Shown: positions 35,248-45,800 of the stretch, piece after piece | Position numbering within the stretch: position 1 is the first letter of the stretch | Layout of the letters: every line of letters begins with the position of its first letter | Source of the DNA: CALSPH01 sp041690035 | GTDB taxonomy: Bacteria; Bacteroidota; Bacteroidia; NS11-12g; UBA955 | Length of the DNA: 46,729 nucleotides | Assembly: GCA_041690035.1 (NCBI GenBank) | Contig: JBDNFC010000010.1 | Span: 1 to 46,729 of the forward strand | Reading direction: 5' to 3' | Translations under genes and position numbers: made by a program | The notes under the pieces: model-generated | What the model was told of the DNA's origin: nothing | Database searches by the model: none | The model's input: only the letters and a program-made list of their open reading frames with translations

Positions 35248-37953
35248 ATGAAAAAAATAATTGTAATTCTTTTTGCTCTATTGTTTTCAAAGCAAGGTTT
35301 TTCTCAGCTAACCTCCTCCCCTAATCTGATCATAGACAATTTGCCAAAACCTAGTTCGAGCCTCATATTAAGAGGTAGCACGCCAGTAAATTGCAATCAA
35401 GATACGGCAGAATACCCAAGATATAAAGCCACAGGATTTGTTGGAGTAGGTTTTGTTAATAACAATGCTGTTGGACAATTTTTTGATGCACCACAAAATA
35501 TAAAAGTGAGTGGTTTTACTTTTTATGCCTGGATGAGCAGCGTAGCAAGGACTCAAAAATCTCGAATTGCCTGCTTTCTTTACGCAGCAGGGCTAGATTC
35601 TTTGCCTACGGGCAGTCCTTTAGCAAGAGATACCATCACAATAGATTCTACATTTGGAGGTGGTGTGCTTTCTGTGATAGAAAAGCATGCCAAGTTTGAT
35701 ACCGCTATTACCGTAAATTATAAATATGTTTTGGTTGTAAAAAACTTAGATACATCCTTTGCCTCTATTGTATGCAATAGCTATACAGCGGGTGATGGAA
35801 GAAGAGAGAATCTAAATAGTGCAACTATTGGATCATTGTGGTATCGAGGTTTAAATTTGAATATTGGCGGCACCACTTTTGACGCTGATATACAAATATA
35901 TCCACATGTGTCATATACTATTAAAAATGACTTTATCGTAAAAGACCAATGTTTTAAAACAGCAGATTCAGTTAAGTTTATAAATCTGTATAAAAACAGT
36001 GTACTTGGCAGTAAATTTTATAATAGATATGTTTATTATAATTATGATAGATTTTGTTTTAGATGGCAATATGATATTACTAGTTTTAGTAGTTTTAATG
36101 ATATTAATGGCGCTACTAAATACGCCAATAGCAATAATTATGAAGTAAGGCTTATTTCTTCCTTATTTCACTACAGAAATAATTTTTCTGCTTGTATAGA
36201 TAGCACTGAAAAAATGGTCTATTATCAACCCATTGCGGGTGTTCCCCTCGGTACTTCAATTGCATGCAAAAATGATAGCATTGGGATAAAAATAAGTCAA
36301 AAAAATAATGAAATTTATGAATGGTACAACAATTTGGTAGATACCATTCCAGCTTTTAAAGGAACTACTTATACTCAAAAACCAGCCATAATAAGTGACA
36401 CATTCTATATTAGATCAGTTAATGACAATTGTAAAAGTTCAAAAAGTTTCACCAAAGTAACTGTAAATGAATACCCTATTGTTAGTAAAATAAAAAGTGA
36501 TTCAATATGTTCTGGAGCAATAGCAAATTTAGAAGTAAGTTCTGATATAGGAATTACAAGATGGTATAAAGACAGCATAGGCGGTGCTCCATTAAGCTCA
36601 AATGCAGTATTTTCCGTTGGTCCATTGTTTAGCGATACTATGCTATATGCTGAAGTTAGCAATGGCAGTTGTAAATTGAATAATAGAATACCTGTAAAGG
36701 TTATTGTAGGTAATAGTTTTGCGCCCATCGCTCCTGCTGTTTCTAAAGACACTGTTGTGTGTTTAAAAAATATTTCTACGCTAGCGATAACTGCTTTTAG
36801 TGCGAACAATGACAGCATTAGGTGGTTTAATGTAGCCTCTGGCGGCACTCCTATTCACCGAGGAGGAACATATAATTTTATGCCAAGTGCTGATGGCATA
36901 TTCACATTTTATGCCGATGCATGGAATGGCGTTTGTGGAAGTTCTAGAATTCCAGTAAAAGTAACAATAAACAATTATGCAACTCCATCTGCAATAGCAG
37001 ATGCAGCGGTTTGCAAAGGAGAAGATGCGACCCTAAGCGCCCAATTACCCCAAGGAATATTATCTTGGTTCAGTGATACCTTGCTTACTCCGGTTTTTTC
37101 TGGTTTAAGTAGAACTATTATAAATGCTCAAAATAGCGACTCTTTCTATTTAAGATCCTCTTATAATGGCTGCACAAGTAATGCTTTATGGAAAGTGAAA
37201 TTAACTGTAAATGAAGCACCAAAAATAACAGGTTTAGTGCAACCTACAATTTGCGCAGGAAATAGTACCAATCTTTCATTTACATTGCCTTACGGCACTG
37301 CTGATTGGTATACAGATTCATTGATTGGATCAAGTTTTAACAGCACGAATAATTTTACTACTCCCCTACTCTTTGGCACAATATCTTATTTTGTTCAATC
37401 AAGTTTTAAAGGGTGTAAATCAAATTTCGTTACCATTAGAGCCAATGTAAACCCTAAGCCAGCTGCCGGATTCACCTATACCACTTCTGGGTTAACCGTT
37501 TTATTTAACGCATTGCCTGGTAATAATATTACAACTTGGGATTGGGATTTAGGCAATAGTGAGAAAAAATCAACAGCAAACTTTTCATATACCTATCCAC
37601 AAAAAGGAATTTATGATGTAAGGTTAATTATGATAAATACTGCTGGCTGTAGAGATACTGCTATTGTTACCATTAACGTAGGCAGAGTTTCTATAGAAAA
37701 CATCAATACTTTTACTGCAAATATTTATCCCAATCCTATAATAAATAATCAATTTCAATTTAATAGCAATTTTCCTGTTTCTGAAATTGCGATAATTAGC
37801 ATGGATGGAAAAACTGTTTTTCAATTAAATTTCAAGATTAAAGCAAAACAACAATTTGTAGATATGCCTTCTGTTTTATCAAAAGGGTTATATATAGTTG
37901 TGCTTAAGAACGAGTATAATCAAATTGATGTGCAAAAAATTGTGAAGGACTAA
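35248..37953 (+). CDS. Large T9SS type A cargo with tandem Ig-like and PKD domains
   Basis: This is a 901-residue secreted protein. A signal peptide (about 1-20) and a unique N-terminal beta region (about 40-325) are followed by five Ig-like modules of about 80 residues. Each has a Cys early, a W-Y or W-F pair mid-module and a Cys near its end (about 329-411, 412-491, 492-577, 578-656, 657-736). A PKD domain (about 737-815, with WDWDLGN and YTYPQKGIYDVRL) and a C-terminal sorting domain (about 822-901, IYPNPIINNQF) complete it. No catalytic motif is visible, so an adhesin or surface scaffold is the likeliest role. It is cotranscribed with the preceding cargo. Confidence 0.88.
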   Translation: MKKIIVILFALLFSKQGFSQLTSSPNLIIDNLPKPSSSLILRGSTPVNCNQDTAEYPRYKATGFVGVGFVNNNAVGQFFDAPQNIKVSGFTFYAWMSSVARTQKSRIACFLYAAGLDSLPTGSPLARDTITIDSTFGGGVLSVIEKHAKFDTAITVNYKYVLVVKNLDTSFASIVCNSYTAGDGRRENLNSATIGSLWYRGLNLNIGGTTFDADIQIYPHVSYTIKNDFIVKDQCFKTADSVKFINLYKNSVLGSKFYNRYVYYNYDRFCFRWQYDITSFSSFNDINGATKYANSNNYEVRLISSLFHYRNNFSACIDSTEKMVYYQPIAGVPLGTSIACKNDSIGIKISQKNNEIYEWYNNLVDTIPAFKGTTYTQKPAIISDTFYIRSVNDNCKSSKSFTKVTVNEYPIVSKIKSDSICSGAIANLEVSSDIGITRWYKDSIGGAPLSSNAVFSVGPLFSDTMLYAEVSNGSCKLNNRIPVKVIVGNSFAPIAPAVSKDTVVCLKNISTLAITAFSANNDSIRWFNVASGGTPIHRGGTYNFMPSADGIFTFYADAWNGVCGSSRIPVKVTINNYATPSAIADAAVCKGEDATLSAQLPQGILSWFSDTLLTPVFSGLSRTIINAQNSDSFYLRSSYNGCTSNALWKVKLTVNEAPKITGLVQPTICAGNSTNLSFTLPYGTADWYTDSLIGSSFNSTNNFTTPLLFGTISYFVQSSFKGCKSNFVTIRANVNPKPAAGFTYTTSGLTVLFNALPGNNITTWDWDLGNSEKKSTANFSYTYPQKGIYDVRLIMINTAGCRDTAIVTINVGRVSIENINTFTANIYPNPIINNQFQFNSNFPVSEIAIISMDGKTVFQLNFKIKAKQQFVDMPSVLSKGLYIVVLKNEYNQIDVQKIVKD

Positions 37954-38056
37954 AGCAGAAATTAAAATTACTGTTTGATATAACTATATTTTTAAATAAC
38001 ATCTTTACGCCATTTATTATGAGCAAATTATTGAGATTTTAAAGTTGTTATTCTGA

Positions 38057-38080
38057 TTTTTGATTAAGGAATATCAAAAA
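38057..38080. terminator. Inverted repeat between T9SS cargo and valS
   Basis: TTTTTGAT (38057-38064) and ATCAAAAA (38073-38080) form a perfect 8-bp stem with an 8-base loop. It has no T tail on the plus strand, so its role as terminator is uncertain. Confidence 0.35.
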
Positions 38081-38127
38081 CCTGAGCCACATACTTAATA
38101 TTTTAACTACCATGTTTTAATTTTAAT

Positions 38128-38135
38128 TACCTTTG
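38128..38135 (+). promoter_or_regulatory. -7 promoter box for valS
   Basis: TACCTTTG matches TAnnTTTG and ends 5 bases before the valS ATG (38141), so the transcript would be nearly leaderless. No TTG stands at 20 bases. Confidence 0.5.
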
Positions 38136-38140
38136 CCGTC

Positions 38141-40768
38141 ATGGCTTTAGAAAGTAAGTATAATCCTTCAATTGTAGAAGAAAAATGGTATCAATATTGG
38201 CTAGAAAATGATTATTTTTCAAGCGTTCCTGACAAAAGAGAACCTTATACTATTGTTATTCCGCCCCCAAATGTTACTGGTGTTTTGCACATGGGCCACA
38301 TGCTCAATAATACGATTCAAGATGTGCTTATTCGCAAAGCACGAATGGAAGGCAAAAATGCATGTTGGGTGCCAGGCACAGATCATGCCAGTATAGCTAC
38401 AGAAGCTAAAGTAGTAAAAATGTTAGCTGAAAAGGGGATTGCCAAAAAAGATTTGAGCAGAACAGAATTTTTAGACCACGCTTGGCAGTGGAAAGAAAAG
38501 TATGGAGGAATTATATTGGAGCAGTTAAAAAAACTTGGGGCTAGTTGCGATTGGAAAAGGACTAAGTTTACAATGGACGACAATATGAGTGCTTCTGTTA
38601 TTAAGGTTTTTATTTCCCTTTATAATGAAGGGTTAATTTATAGGGGAACAAAGATTGTGAATTGGGATCCAGAGGGAAAAACAACGCTCAGTGATGAAGA
38701 AGTAAAACACAAAGAGGTAAATAGTAATCTTTATTACCTTAAATACAAGGTGTTAGGTACAGAAGATTATATAGAAGTTGCAACTACAAGGCCAGAAACT
38801 ATTATGGGCGATGTAGCTGTTTGTGTGCACCCTAATGATAAAAGATACCAACATTTAAAAGGAAAAGAAGTGCTTATACCTCTGGTAAATAGAGCAATTC
38901 CTATTATTGAAGATGAATACATAGATATGGATTTTGGTACAGGAGTTTTAAAAGTTACTCCAGCACATGATATCAATGATTATATTATTGGTCAAAAACA
39001 TCAATTACCCATCATCGATACACTTAATGATGATGGAACAATAGCTGCAATAGCAGGTTTGTACATAGGTTTAGATAGATTTGAATGTAGAAAAGCTATT
39101 GCTAGAGATTTAAAAACAGCAAGTCTTATTTCTAAAACAGAATCAATTTTAAATAGCATTGGCCACAGCGAGCGCACAGATGCCGTGGTGGAGCAAAAAA
39201 TAAGCACACAATGGTTTGTGGATATGCAAAAATTTATTGCTCAAAATCCAGATGTATTAGATGCTGTAATGAATGATGAAATTAAATTTTATCCACCAAA
39301 ACTTAAAAACACTTATCATCATTGGTTGTCTAACATAAAAGATTGGAATATTAGCAGACAATTGTGGTGGGGACAGCAAATACCTGCATGGTATGCTCCA
39401 AATGGAGATTTTGTTGTTGCAGAAAATGCCGAAAAAGCATTGAAATCTTTTATAGAAAAGGGAATTGCTGTGTCTATAAATGACATCAAACAAGATGAAG
39501 ATGTACTTGATACTTGGTTTAGCTCTTGGCTTTGGCCTCTCTCTGTTTTTGATGGAATTAATCAGCCCCAAAACGAGGATGTAAAATATTATTATCCAAC
39601 TCAAGACCTTGTTACAGCTCCAGAAATTATATTTTTTTGGGTTGCAAGAATGATTATGGCTGGATATAAGTTTAATGGAAAACCTCCTTTTAAGAATGTT
39701 TATTTTACAGGAATTGTAAGAGATAAGCAACGTAGAAAAATGTCTAAATCATTGGGAAATAGTCCAGACCCATTAGATTTAATTGCTCAATACGGTGCAG
39801 ATAGTATAAGAATGGGTACACTATTGTGCGCTCCTGCAGGAAATGATATTTTATTTGACATTTCGCAAATTGAGCAAGGTAGAAATTTTTGCAATAAATT
39901 GTGGAATGCCTTTAGGCTCATTGATAGTTGGGAAACTAAAGATGATGACAAATCATATCAATCTTTAGAAATTGCATTTCTATGGTTTAATAAGCAACTT
40001 TATAAAGCTATTGATGAAATAGAGCAACACTTTATAAACTATAGACTCAGTGATGCATTAATGACAATTTATAGATTAATTTGGGACGACTTCTGCTCTT
40101 GGTTCCTTGAAATTATAAAGCCAAATTATCAAGATAAAATTGATGAAAGAATAAAAAGAAAAACACAAGACTTTTTTAGCACCATTATTGCTGTTCTAAA
40201 TCCATTTTTACCATTTATAACAGAAGAGCTTCACTATGCATTAAATGGGCATTTAAAAAACTATACACCTTTGATTATTAGCCCTTATCCAAAAAATATT
40301 GCGCAAAATACGACAAATTTTTATGACTTCAAATCATTGGTTTCAGAAATTAGAAATTTGAGAAATCAAAAACAAATTAGTCCAAAAACACCTATTTGTT
40401 TAATCATCAACACAATGCAAGAAGATGTTTTAAAACAATTTGAGCAAGTGATATTAAAGCTAACCTTTGCTGAAAACATTTTATATAATGCCATACCCAA
40501 CACGATGTATGTGAGCGCAATGGCTGGAAAAGAAGAAGTTTTGCTTTTACTCAACCAAGAGGTTTCAAAAACAGATGAAATTGAGAAAATAAATATAGAA
40601 ATTGTTTATTTAAATGGCTTTTTAAAATCAGTGAATGCTAAATTAAATAATGAAAAATTTGTGCAAAATGCAAATGAAGATGTTGTAGAAAAAGAAAAAC
40701 AAAAACGGGATGATGCTGCTTATAAAATTAAGGTATTACAACACAGTTTATTTATGCTTCAAAATTAA
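38141..40768 (+). CDS. valS: Valyl-tRNA synthetase
   Basis: This 875-residue class I synthetase charges tRNA-Val. The HIGH signature appears as HMGH near 50, preceded by PPPNVTGVL. The editing domain (about 195-340) contains TTRPETIMGD and GTGVLKVTPAHD. KMSKSLGNSPDPLDLI near 533 is the KMSKS loop. An anticodon-binding helical domain follows. The C-terminal coiled coil (about 800-870) is present. Length is standard. Its 3' end overlaps the convergent mtaB gene by 17 bases. Confidence 0.96.
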   Translation: MALESKYNPSIVEEKWYQYWLENDYFSSVPDKREPYTIVIPPPNVTGVLHMGHMLNNTIQDVLIRKARMEGKNACWVPGTDHASIATEAKVVKMLAEKGIAKKDLSRTEFLDHAWQWKEKYGGIILEQLKKLGASCDWKRTKFTMDDNMSASVIKVFISLYNEGLIYRGTKIVNWDPEGKTTLSDEEVKHKEVNSNLYYLKYKVLGTEDYIEVATTRPETIMGDVAVCVHPNDKRYQHLKGKEVLIPLVNRAIPIIEDEYIDMDFGTGVLKVTPAHDINDYIIGQKHQLPIIDTLNDDGTIAAIAGLYIGLDRFECRKAIARDLKTASLISKTESILNSIGHSERTDAVVEQKISTQWFVDMQKFIAQNPDVLDAVMNDEIKFYPPKLKNTYHHWLSNIKDWNISRQLWWGQQIPAWYAPNGDFVVAENAEKALKSFIEKGIAVSINDIKQDEDVLDTWFSSWLWPLSVFDGINQPQNEDVKYYYPTQDLVTAPEIIFFWVARMIMAGYKFNGKPPFKNVYFTGIVRDKQRRKMSKSLGNSPDPLDLIAQYGADSIRMGTLLCAPAGNDILFDISQIEQGRNFCNKLWNAFRLIDSWETKDDDKSYQSLEIAFLWFNKQLYKAIDEIEQHFINYRLSDALMTIYRLIWDDFCSWFLEIIKPNYQDKIDERIKRKTQDFFSTIIAVLNPFLPFITEELHYALNGHLKNYTPLIISPYPKNIAQNTTNFYDFKSLVSEIRNLRNQKQISPKTPICLIINTMQEDVLKQFEQVILKLTFAENILYNAIPNTMYVSAMAGKEEVLLLLNQEVSKTDEIEKINIEIVYLNGFLKSVNAKLNNEKFVQNANEDVVEKEKQKRDDAAYKIKVLQHSLFMLQN

Positions 40769-42089
40769 TTGGTTCAATATTTCTGTGTTGTTCAACTATC
40801 TCTAATTCAACAATTTCAAAATTGCCATCAGCCCCTATTTTGCTTAATTGGCAATTTGCGATGGCGTCAACTAATAATGGGTCGTATTTTGTTTTCACCT
40901 TTACGTAATTATCTGTAAAGCCGTAAATAAAATTATCTTCTACCTTTTGCTCAAAAAGTACTGGCCTAATTTTATTAACTTGACTGCGGTAAAACTCTGC
41001 CCTCTTTTTTTCTGATAATATGCGCAACATATTTACGCGCTCAGTTCTTTTGTGATGAGGTACTACCTGTTTTAACTTATAGGCAGTGGTATTTGGTCTT
41101 TCTGAATATGGAAAAACATGTAGATAACTGATTGGCAATTGATTTAAAAATTGATAGGTGTCTAAAAATTTATTTTCATCTTCGTCAGGATATCCTGCAA
41201 TTACATCTACTCCTATACAGCAATCGGGCATTGTTTCTTTAATTCTATAAATAAGATTGCGGTAATAATTAGTGTCATATTTTCTGCGCATGCTTTTCAA
41301 AATTTCATCATTGCCACTTTGTAATGGTATGTGAAAATGAGGAACAAACTTGTTAGATTCTGCTACCAAATTTATGATTTTGTCGTTGAGCAAATTAGGC
41401 TCTATACTGCTGATTCTTAATCGATTAATTTCCACTTCGCTGTCAATGGCTTTTGCGAGTTCATAAAAAGTTTCGTTATTATTAATTCCAAAATCGCCCA
41501 AATTTACTCCGGTAAGAATAATTTCATTTGCATAATATGCGGCTTCTTTTGCTTTCAAAATTGTTTGGTCTATTGAATTGCTCCGGCTCATGCCTCTTGC
41601 TAAAGGAATTGTGCAAAATGAACAAAAATAATCGCAGCCATCCTGCACCTTTAAAAAAGTTCTTGTGCGCTCTTCTTTACTATATGCAGGGATGAAATTT
41701 TGAACTTCTTTAATATTTGCATTATAAATAGTTGCTTTATTTCTTTTGGTAATGTCTACTAAGTGAGAAACTAAATTAAATTTTTCTGCTGCACCCAAAA
41801 CTAAGTCTACTCCTTCTATTTCAGCTATTTCTTTTGGTTTCAATTGTGCATAGCAACCTACAATCACAATAAATGCTTCCTTATTATATTTTAATGCTTC
41901 TTTTACAACACGTTTGCATTTTCTATCAGCGTGGTCTGTAACACTGCAAGTATTTATCACATAAATATCCGCTCCTTTTGTAAAATCTATGGTATTTATA
42001 CCTGCATCTGCAAGCTGTGTGCTGATGGCAGAGGTTTCTGTAAAATTAAGTTTACAGCCAAGGGTATAAAAAGATGCGGTAAATGACAT
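40752..42089 (-). CDS. mtaB: tRNA t6A37 methylthiotransferase MtaB
   Basis: This 445-residue radical-SAM methylthiotransferase converts t6A to ms2t6A at position 37 of tRNAs reading ANN codons. The N-terminal UPF0004 domain supplies three cluster cysteines (Cys12, Cys48, Cys79). The radical-SAM motif CxxxCxxC is Cys152, Cys156 and Cys159 in DGCDYFCSFC. A TRAM-like C-terminal region (about 370-435) follows. MiaB and RimO share this architecture; the short N-terminus, TLGCKLN motif and RKCKRVV pattern favour MtaB. It converges on valS with a 17-base overlap and may have its own promoter at 42100-42107. Confidence 0.9.
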   Translation of the reverse strand: MSFTASFYTLGCKLNFTETSAISTQLADAGINTIDFTKGADIYVINTCSVTDHADRKCKRVVKEALKYNKEAFIVIVGCYAQLKPKEIAEIEGVDLVLGAAEKFNLVSHLVDITKRNKATIYNANIKEVQNFIPAYSKEERTRTFLKVQDGCDYFCSFCTIPLARGMSRSNSIDQTILKAKEAAYYANEIILTGVNLGDFGINNNETFYELAKAIDSEVEINRLRISSIEPNLLNDKIINLVAESNKFVPHFHIPLQSGNDEILKSMRRKYDTNYYRNLIYRIKETMPDCCIGVDVIAGYPDEDENKFLDTYQFLNQLPISYLHVFPYSERPNTTAYKLKQVVPHHKRTERVNMLRILSEKKRAEFYRSQVNKIRPVLFEQKVEDNFIYGFTDNYVKVKTKYDPLLVDAIANCQLSKIGADGNFEIVELEIVEQHRNIEPINFEA

Positions 42090-42099
42090 AAAATTACTG

Positions 42100-42107
42100 C
42101 AAATATA
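42100..42107 (-). promoter_or_regulatory. -7 promoter box for mtaB
   Basis: The minus strand reads TATATTTG, a match to TAnnTTTG, 10 bases before the mtaB ATG. No TTG at the 20-base spacing is seen. Confidence 0.45.
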
Positions 42108-42809
42108 ATGAATAAGCTGATATCTTGATTTTTTTTAAGAGTTATAAAATATATGATCAAGGCTGCTTTTATTGTATGAAATCGCTGGGAAGAATGCATT
42201 AAAGGGGAATTCTAAAGGGGAAACTTGTAGATACGAATCTAAAGATTGAGAATTAACTCTTTGTGATTAAATCGAACTTAAAAACAAAAACCCATTGATG
42301 CTAATATTTATGCAATGCGATAAAATTATCACAATTACTTGTGCATGAGAACAAGAAAAATCCTTAAGATTTTGACTATAATATAAATATATGAATTACC
42401 TATATTTCTGACATTTTTCATAATTCAATCAATTTTATAGCTAAAATTAGCTCAATAAAATTTTCATTAGATATTGTGCCAAAATATTGATTAAAATTTT
42501 GTTTTATAAGTTTTGATATACTTTCTTGCTTTTTTTCATTGCCCCATATAAACGATGATATCCAACTTTTTTTAACCTGTTAATTAGAACTTATAAAGGT
42601 TTTCTAGTCTTTAAAACTTAATATTTTGTCTTTTCATTATATTATATCAAAAAAAGGAAATATCCGACTTATTAAAATAATGATGCATACTGTTCCTGAA
42701 AGTATGTATGTATATGTGCGTGTTCATAGTTGTATTTAAAATTTAAGCCAAGATAATGTATATTTCGGGTTAATCAAACTAAATGATAAGCCAATGGGTT
42801 GTGCCCTCT
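42108..42809. other. Intergenic stretch with a short orphan frame and small repeats
   Basis: About 700 bases contain no standard gene. There is a tandem pair TAAAGGGGAA (42200-42209 and 42213-42222, period 13) and a hairpin-like CATAC/GTATG pair near 42688-42708 next to short TATG repeats. On the minus strand a 53-codon open frame looks like protein sequence (listed separately). Confidence 0.5.
42418..42579 (-). pseudogene. Orphan 53-codon frame, likely gene remnant
   Basis: On the minus strand, 53 codons run from just after a stop at 42582-42580 to TGA at 42420-42418. They read QVKKSWISSFIWGNEKK, then IKQNFNQYF, then FIELILAIKLIEL. The residue mix is protein-like and the frame is long for such AT-rich DNA. 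No ATG, GTG or TTG opens it near the start. It may be the 3' remnant of a gene cut off by a frameshift or deletion. I do not recognise the family. Confidence 0.35.
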
Positions 42810-45800
42810 TTACCTCATTAAAAGGAATGATCCCGAAGTGTTTTTCCTAACTTGTGAGAGACTCTTTACTTGAAGTAAGTAAAAATAGTAACCCATTGGA
42901 GCATTTTTCCCATTAAAAGTGCCATCCCATGCCTTGTTGTTCTTGGTTTCATAGATTTGCTCGCCCCAGCGGTTGTAAATGGCAAAGGTCATCTCCGAAA
43001 ATCCGCTGAGATGAGGAATGTAAAAATCGTTTATTCCATCGCCATTTGGAGAAAAAGCATTGGGTAAATATACCCTAAAATTAGCCTGCAGGTATAAACT
43101 TCCTTCTGCCGTGTCTCTGCATCCTTGGTCGGTTATGGCTTCTAGTTTAACTGTAAAATTGCCCGTGTCGGTGTAGTTTACGGTGGGTTCAAAATCTGTG
43201 AAATTGCCAAAAGGGGCAATATTCCAATTGTAATTTATTGCTCCTGTACTCTGGTTTTTAAAGCGCACTTCGGAACTATCTAAGTCTGGCTGTTGCGGGC
43301 TGTAATCAAAAGCTGCTGAGGGGTTTGGATGAACCACTAGCGCTGGAATGGTAAGTGTGGTATCGCAGCCTAAGGTGCTAGTAAACTGTACTTTAGGACC
43401 GTAGTTTCCAGCTAGGAAAGTTTTTTGTAGGGTATTGCTAATATTGGAGGTGTCTGTGTTTAAACTCCATTTTGCGGTGTAGGCACTTGGATAGTTTGTT
43501 TGCAGTTCAAAGGTTACTGTTAAGGGCTCACAACCTTGCACTGGCGATGCCGTTAGCTTAATATCTGTAGGTAGTTTATCTATCTGTATTGCTACAAATG
43601 CACTATCTGCACTACAGCCATCCGTTAAAATTGCTTTGTAGGTAGTCAGTGCAGTGGGGTTTACGGTAATGGAATTTCCAGTTCCAATGGCATTGTTATT
43701 TTCATCCCACCACCTAATAGCGTAGCTGTTTGGGTTGCCTCCTACTGTATTGGCGGTAAGTGTGGCCGTTGGTGTGGCACAAATTGTTGATGCGGTTAGG
43801 CTTAGTGCCAATGCTGGTTTTACATATATTGTGTAGGTAAAACTGTTGTTTGGTGCGGTGCAGCCGTCTGCTGTTACAAGTTTTAAGTTGTTGGCAGTGA
43901 GTGATGCGTTATTTGCGCTTGAGGATTTAAAGTTTAAGGGATTTGCTGTACTTATTAAACTGTTGTTCCAGTACCATTGGTAGGTATAGGTTGAGCCTTT
44001 TCCGCCTGTTGCGTTGGCTGTTATGGTTGTTGCTTGGCCCAAACAAAGCGTATCCGCAGCAGTAAAGAATGCATTTATTGGTGGCAGTATGGTTACCGCT
44101 ACGGATGTGGTGTCATTGGCTGCGGTGCAACCGTCTTTTAGTATGAGTTTTAGGTGGTGTGTGGTGGGTGTTGTTTTGTTTTCGGTGGGTGTAAAGTTTA
44201 GTGTTTTTGCTGTGCTGATTAAGCTGTCGTTCCAATACCAATTGTAGGCGTAATTTGTGCTGTCTCCGCCCTTACCATTCAAAGTATAGTTTATCGCTGT
44301 TCCATTGCATACCGTAGTGTCTTGTGCTTGTGTGCCCGCTTGGGTTATAAGTGCTACTTGTAGGCTTGGTTTTACTTTTATTGCTATTGTTACCGTATCG
44401 TTTTGTGGCATGCAGTTGTCGCTTAGTACCAAAAGCACCAACATGCTGGTATCTGCAATCAAAGTCAATTTATTGGCTGTAGATAAAACCGTTTCACGCT
44501 CTTTGGCTAACCAACGGAAGACGTAATCTGCTGTTACTCCTCCTGTTCCTGTGGCGTTTAGCACAATAGATTGTCCCCTGCATAAGGTGGTGTCAAGCTT
44601 ACTTGGCGTGGCTTGCAGGTCTGCTCTTGGCAGCACGGTGGTGGTGACCGTATCGCTGTATGGGCTGCAATTATCCATTAGGATAAAGGTATAGTTTTGA
44701 GCCGTTTGGGTGCTAAAATCTGGGTTTACTGTTAGTGGGTTTACCACAAATCCAGTGTCGCTTTGCAGTATTGTTGCTGTTTTGTTCTGCCATTTCCAAT
44801 GGTAGCCCAATGCGGTTCCAGAGCTGATGTTGGCTTGCAGGTTAATGGCAGTGCCAGGGCAAATGGCACTGTCTTGTGGCAATAGCTTGGCTTGGGGCTG
44901 GTTTTGGGCTATGTTAAAGGTAAAATAGGCCGTGTCCACTATTGGGGTGCACCCGTCTTTGCTCACCAAGGCATAGCGTTGTGTTTGGCGGTTTTGTGGC
45001 AGCAACCGCACTGCAAGGCGGTCTGTGGTTTTAAGGCTATCAGATTGTAAGGGGTTAAAATTTGCTCCCATTGCTGCTTCATTCCATTGCCATTTGTAGG
45101 TATTGGAGTCGCCTCCTGTAAAATTGGCAATCAAGGTTTGCGCGCTTTGGTAGCATATTAAGGTGTCTATGGTGGACAATGCTCCACGCATTGGTTTTGG
45201 GGTTAGTATCACGGTGGTGTATGCTGTATCTTTTATTCTAGAGCATCCATCGGTTAACACCAAGGCAAAGTTTATGGGCAGCGCGCTATCTGATGAGTAG
45301 CGGTAGTAAAATGTATCGGTGGTGGAAAAGGAATCTTTTTTTAGGGCTTGCCATTTGTTGGAATCTTGGATAGTGTACCATGTCCATCGGTAGCCACTGC
45401 TGTCGCCTTTGGAGAATTGGGCCATTAAGGCTGCATCTATATTTAGGCATGCTTCTACTAGGCTGTCTGTTTGTATTTTTGGATTGCTTCTGATTAAAAT
45501 TTGTTTAAAAGCTGTATCGGGTGCTCCGCAGCCGCTAGAGTCTGAGATGATGATCTGAAAAATGGTATCTTTATCTGGATATATTTTGGGGTTACGGGCG
45601 TTGGGGTTGTCCATTCTATAAGCTGGGCTCCATTGCCAGGCAGTGCCGCCAAAGGTATTGAGCTTAAAGCTATCGCCAAAACATGCCGTTTCCGTTGGGC
45701 CGGGGTTGGCTTTGTCTCTGGAGTAGATGAGCAAACGAAGGGAATCTCTGAGAAAAAAACTCTGTACAGGAGGATTTGTGCTGCGCACTCTGATGCGGTA

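Noticed and set aside
39257..39730. 157-codon minus-strand frame within valS
   Set aside because: It lies entirely antisense to well-conserved valS catalytic sequence, with no recognisable domain.
40752..40768. valS/mtaB 3' overlap as a biological oddity
   Set aside because: Short convergent overlaps are common; both C-termini look normal.
42200..42222. TAAAGGGGAA pair as a CRISPR or satellite
   Set aside because: Only two short copies with period 13; no array.
44014..44526. Plus-strand open frames opposite the giant adhesin (also at 45633 and 46039)
   Set aside because: They are antisense shadows of a GC-rich repeated coding sequence, with no protein-like motifs.
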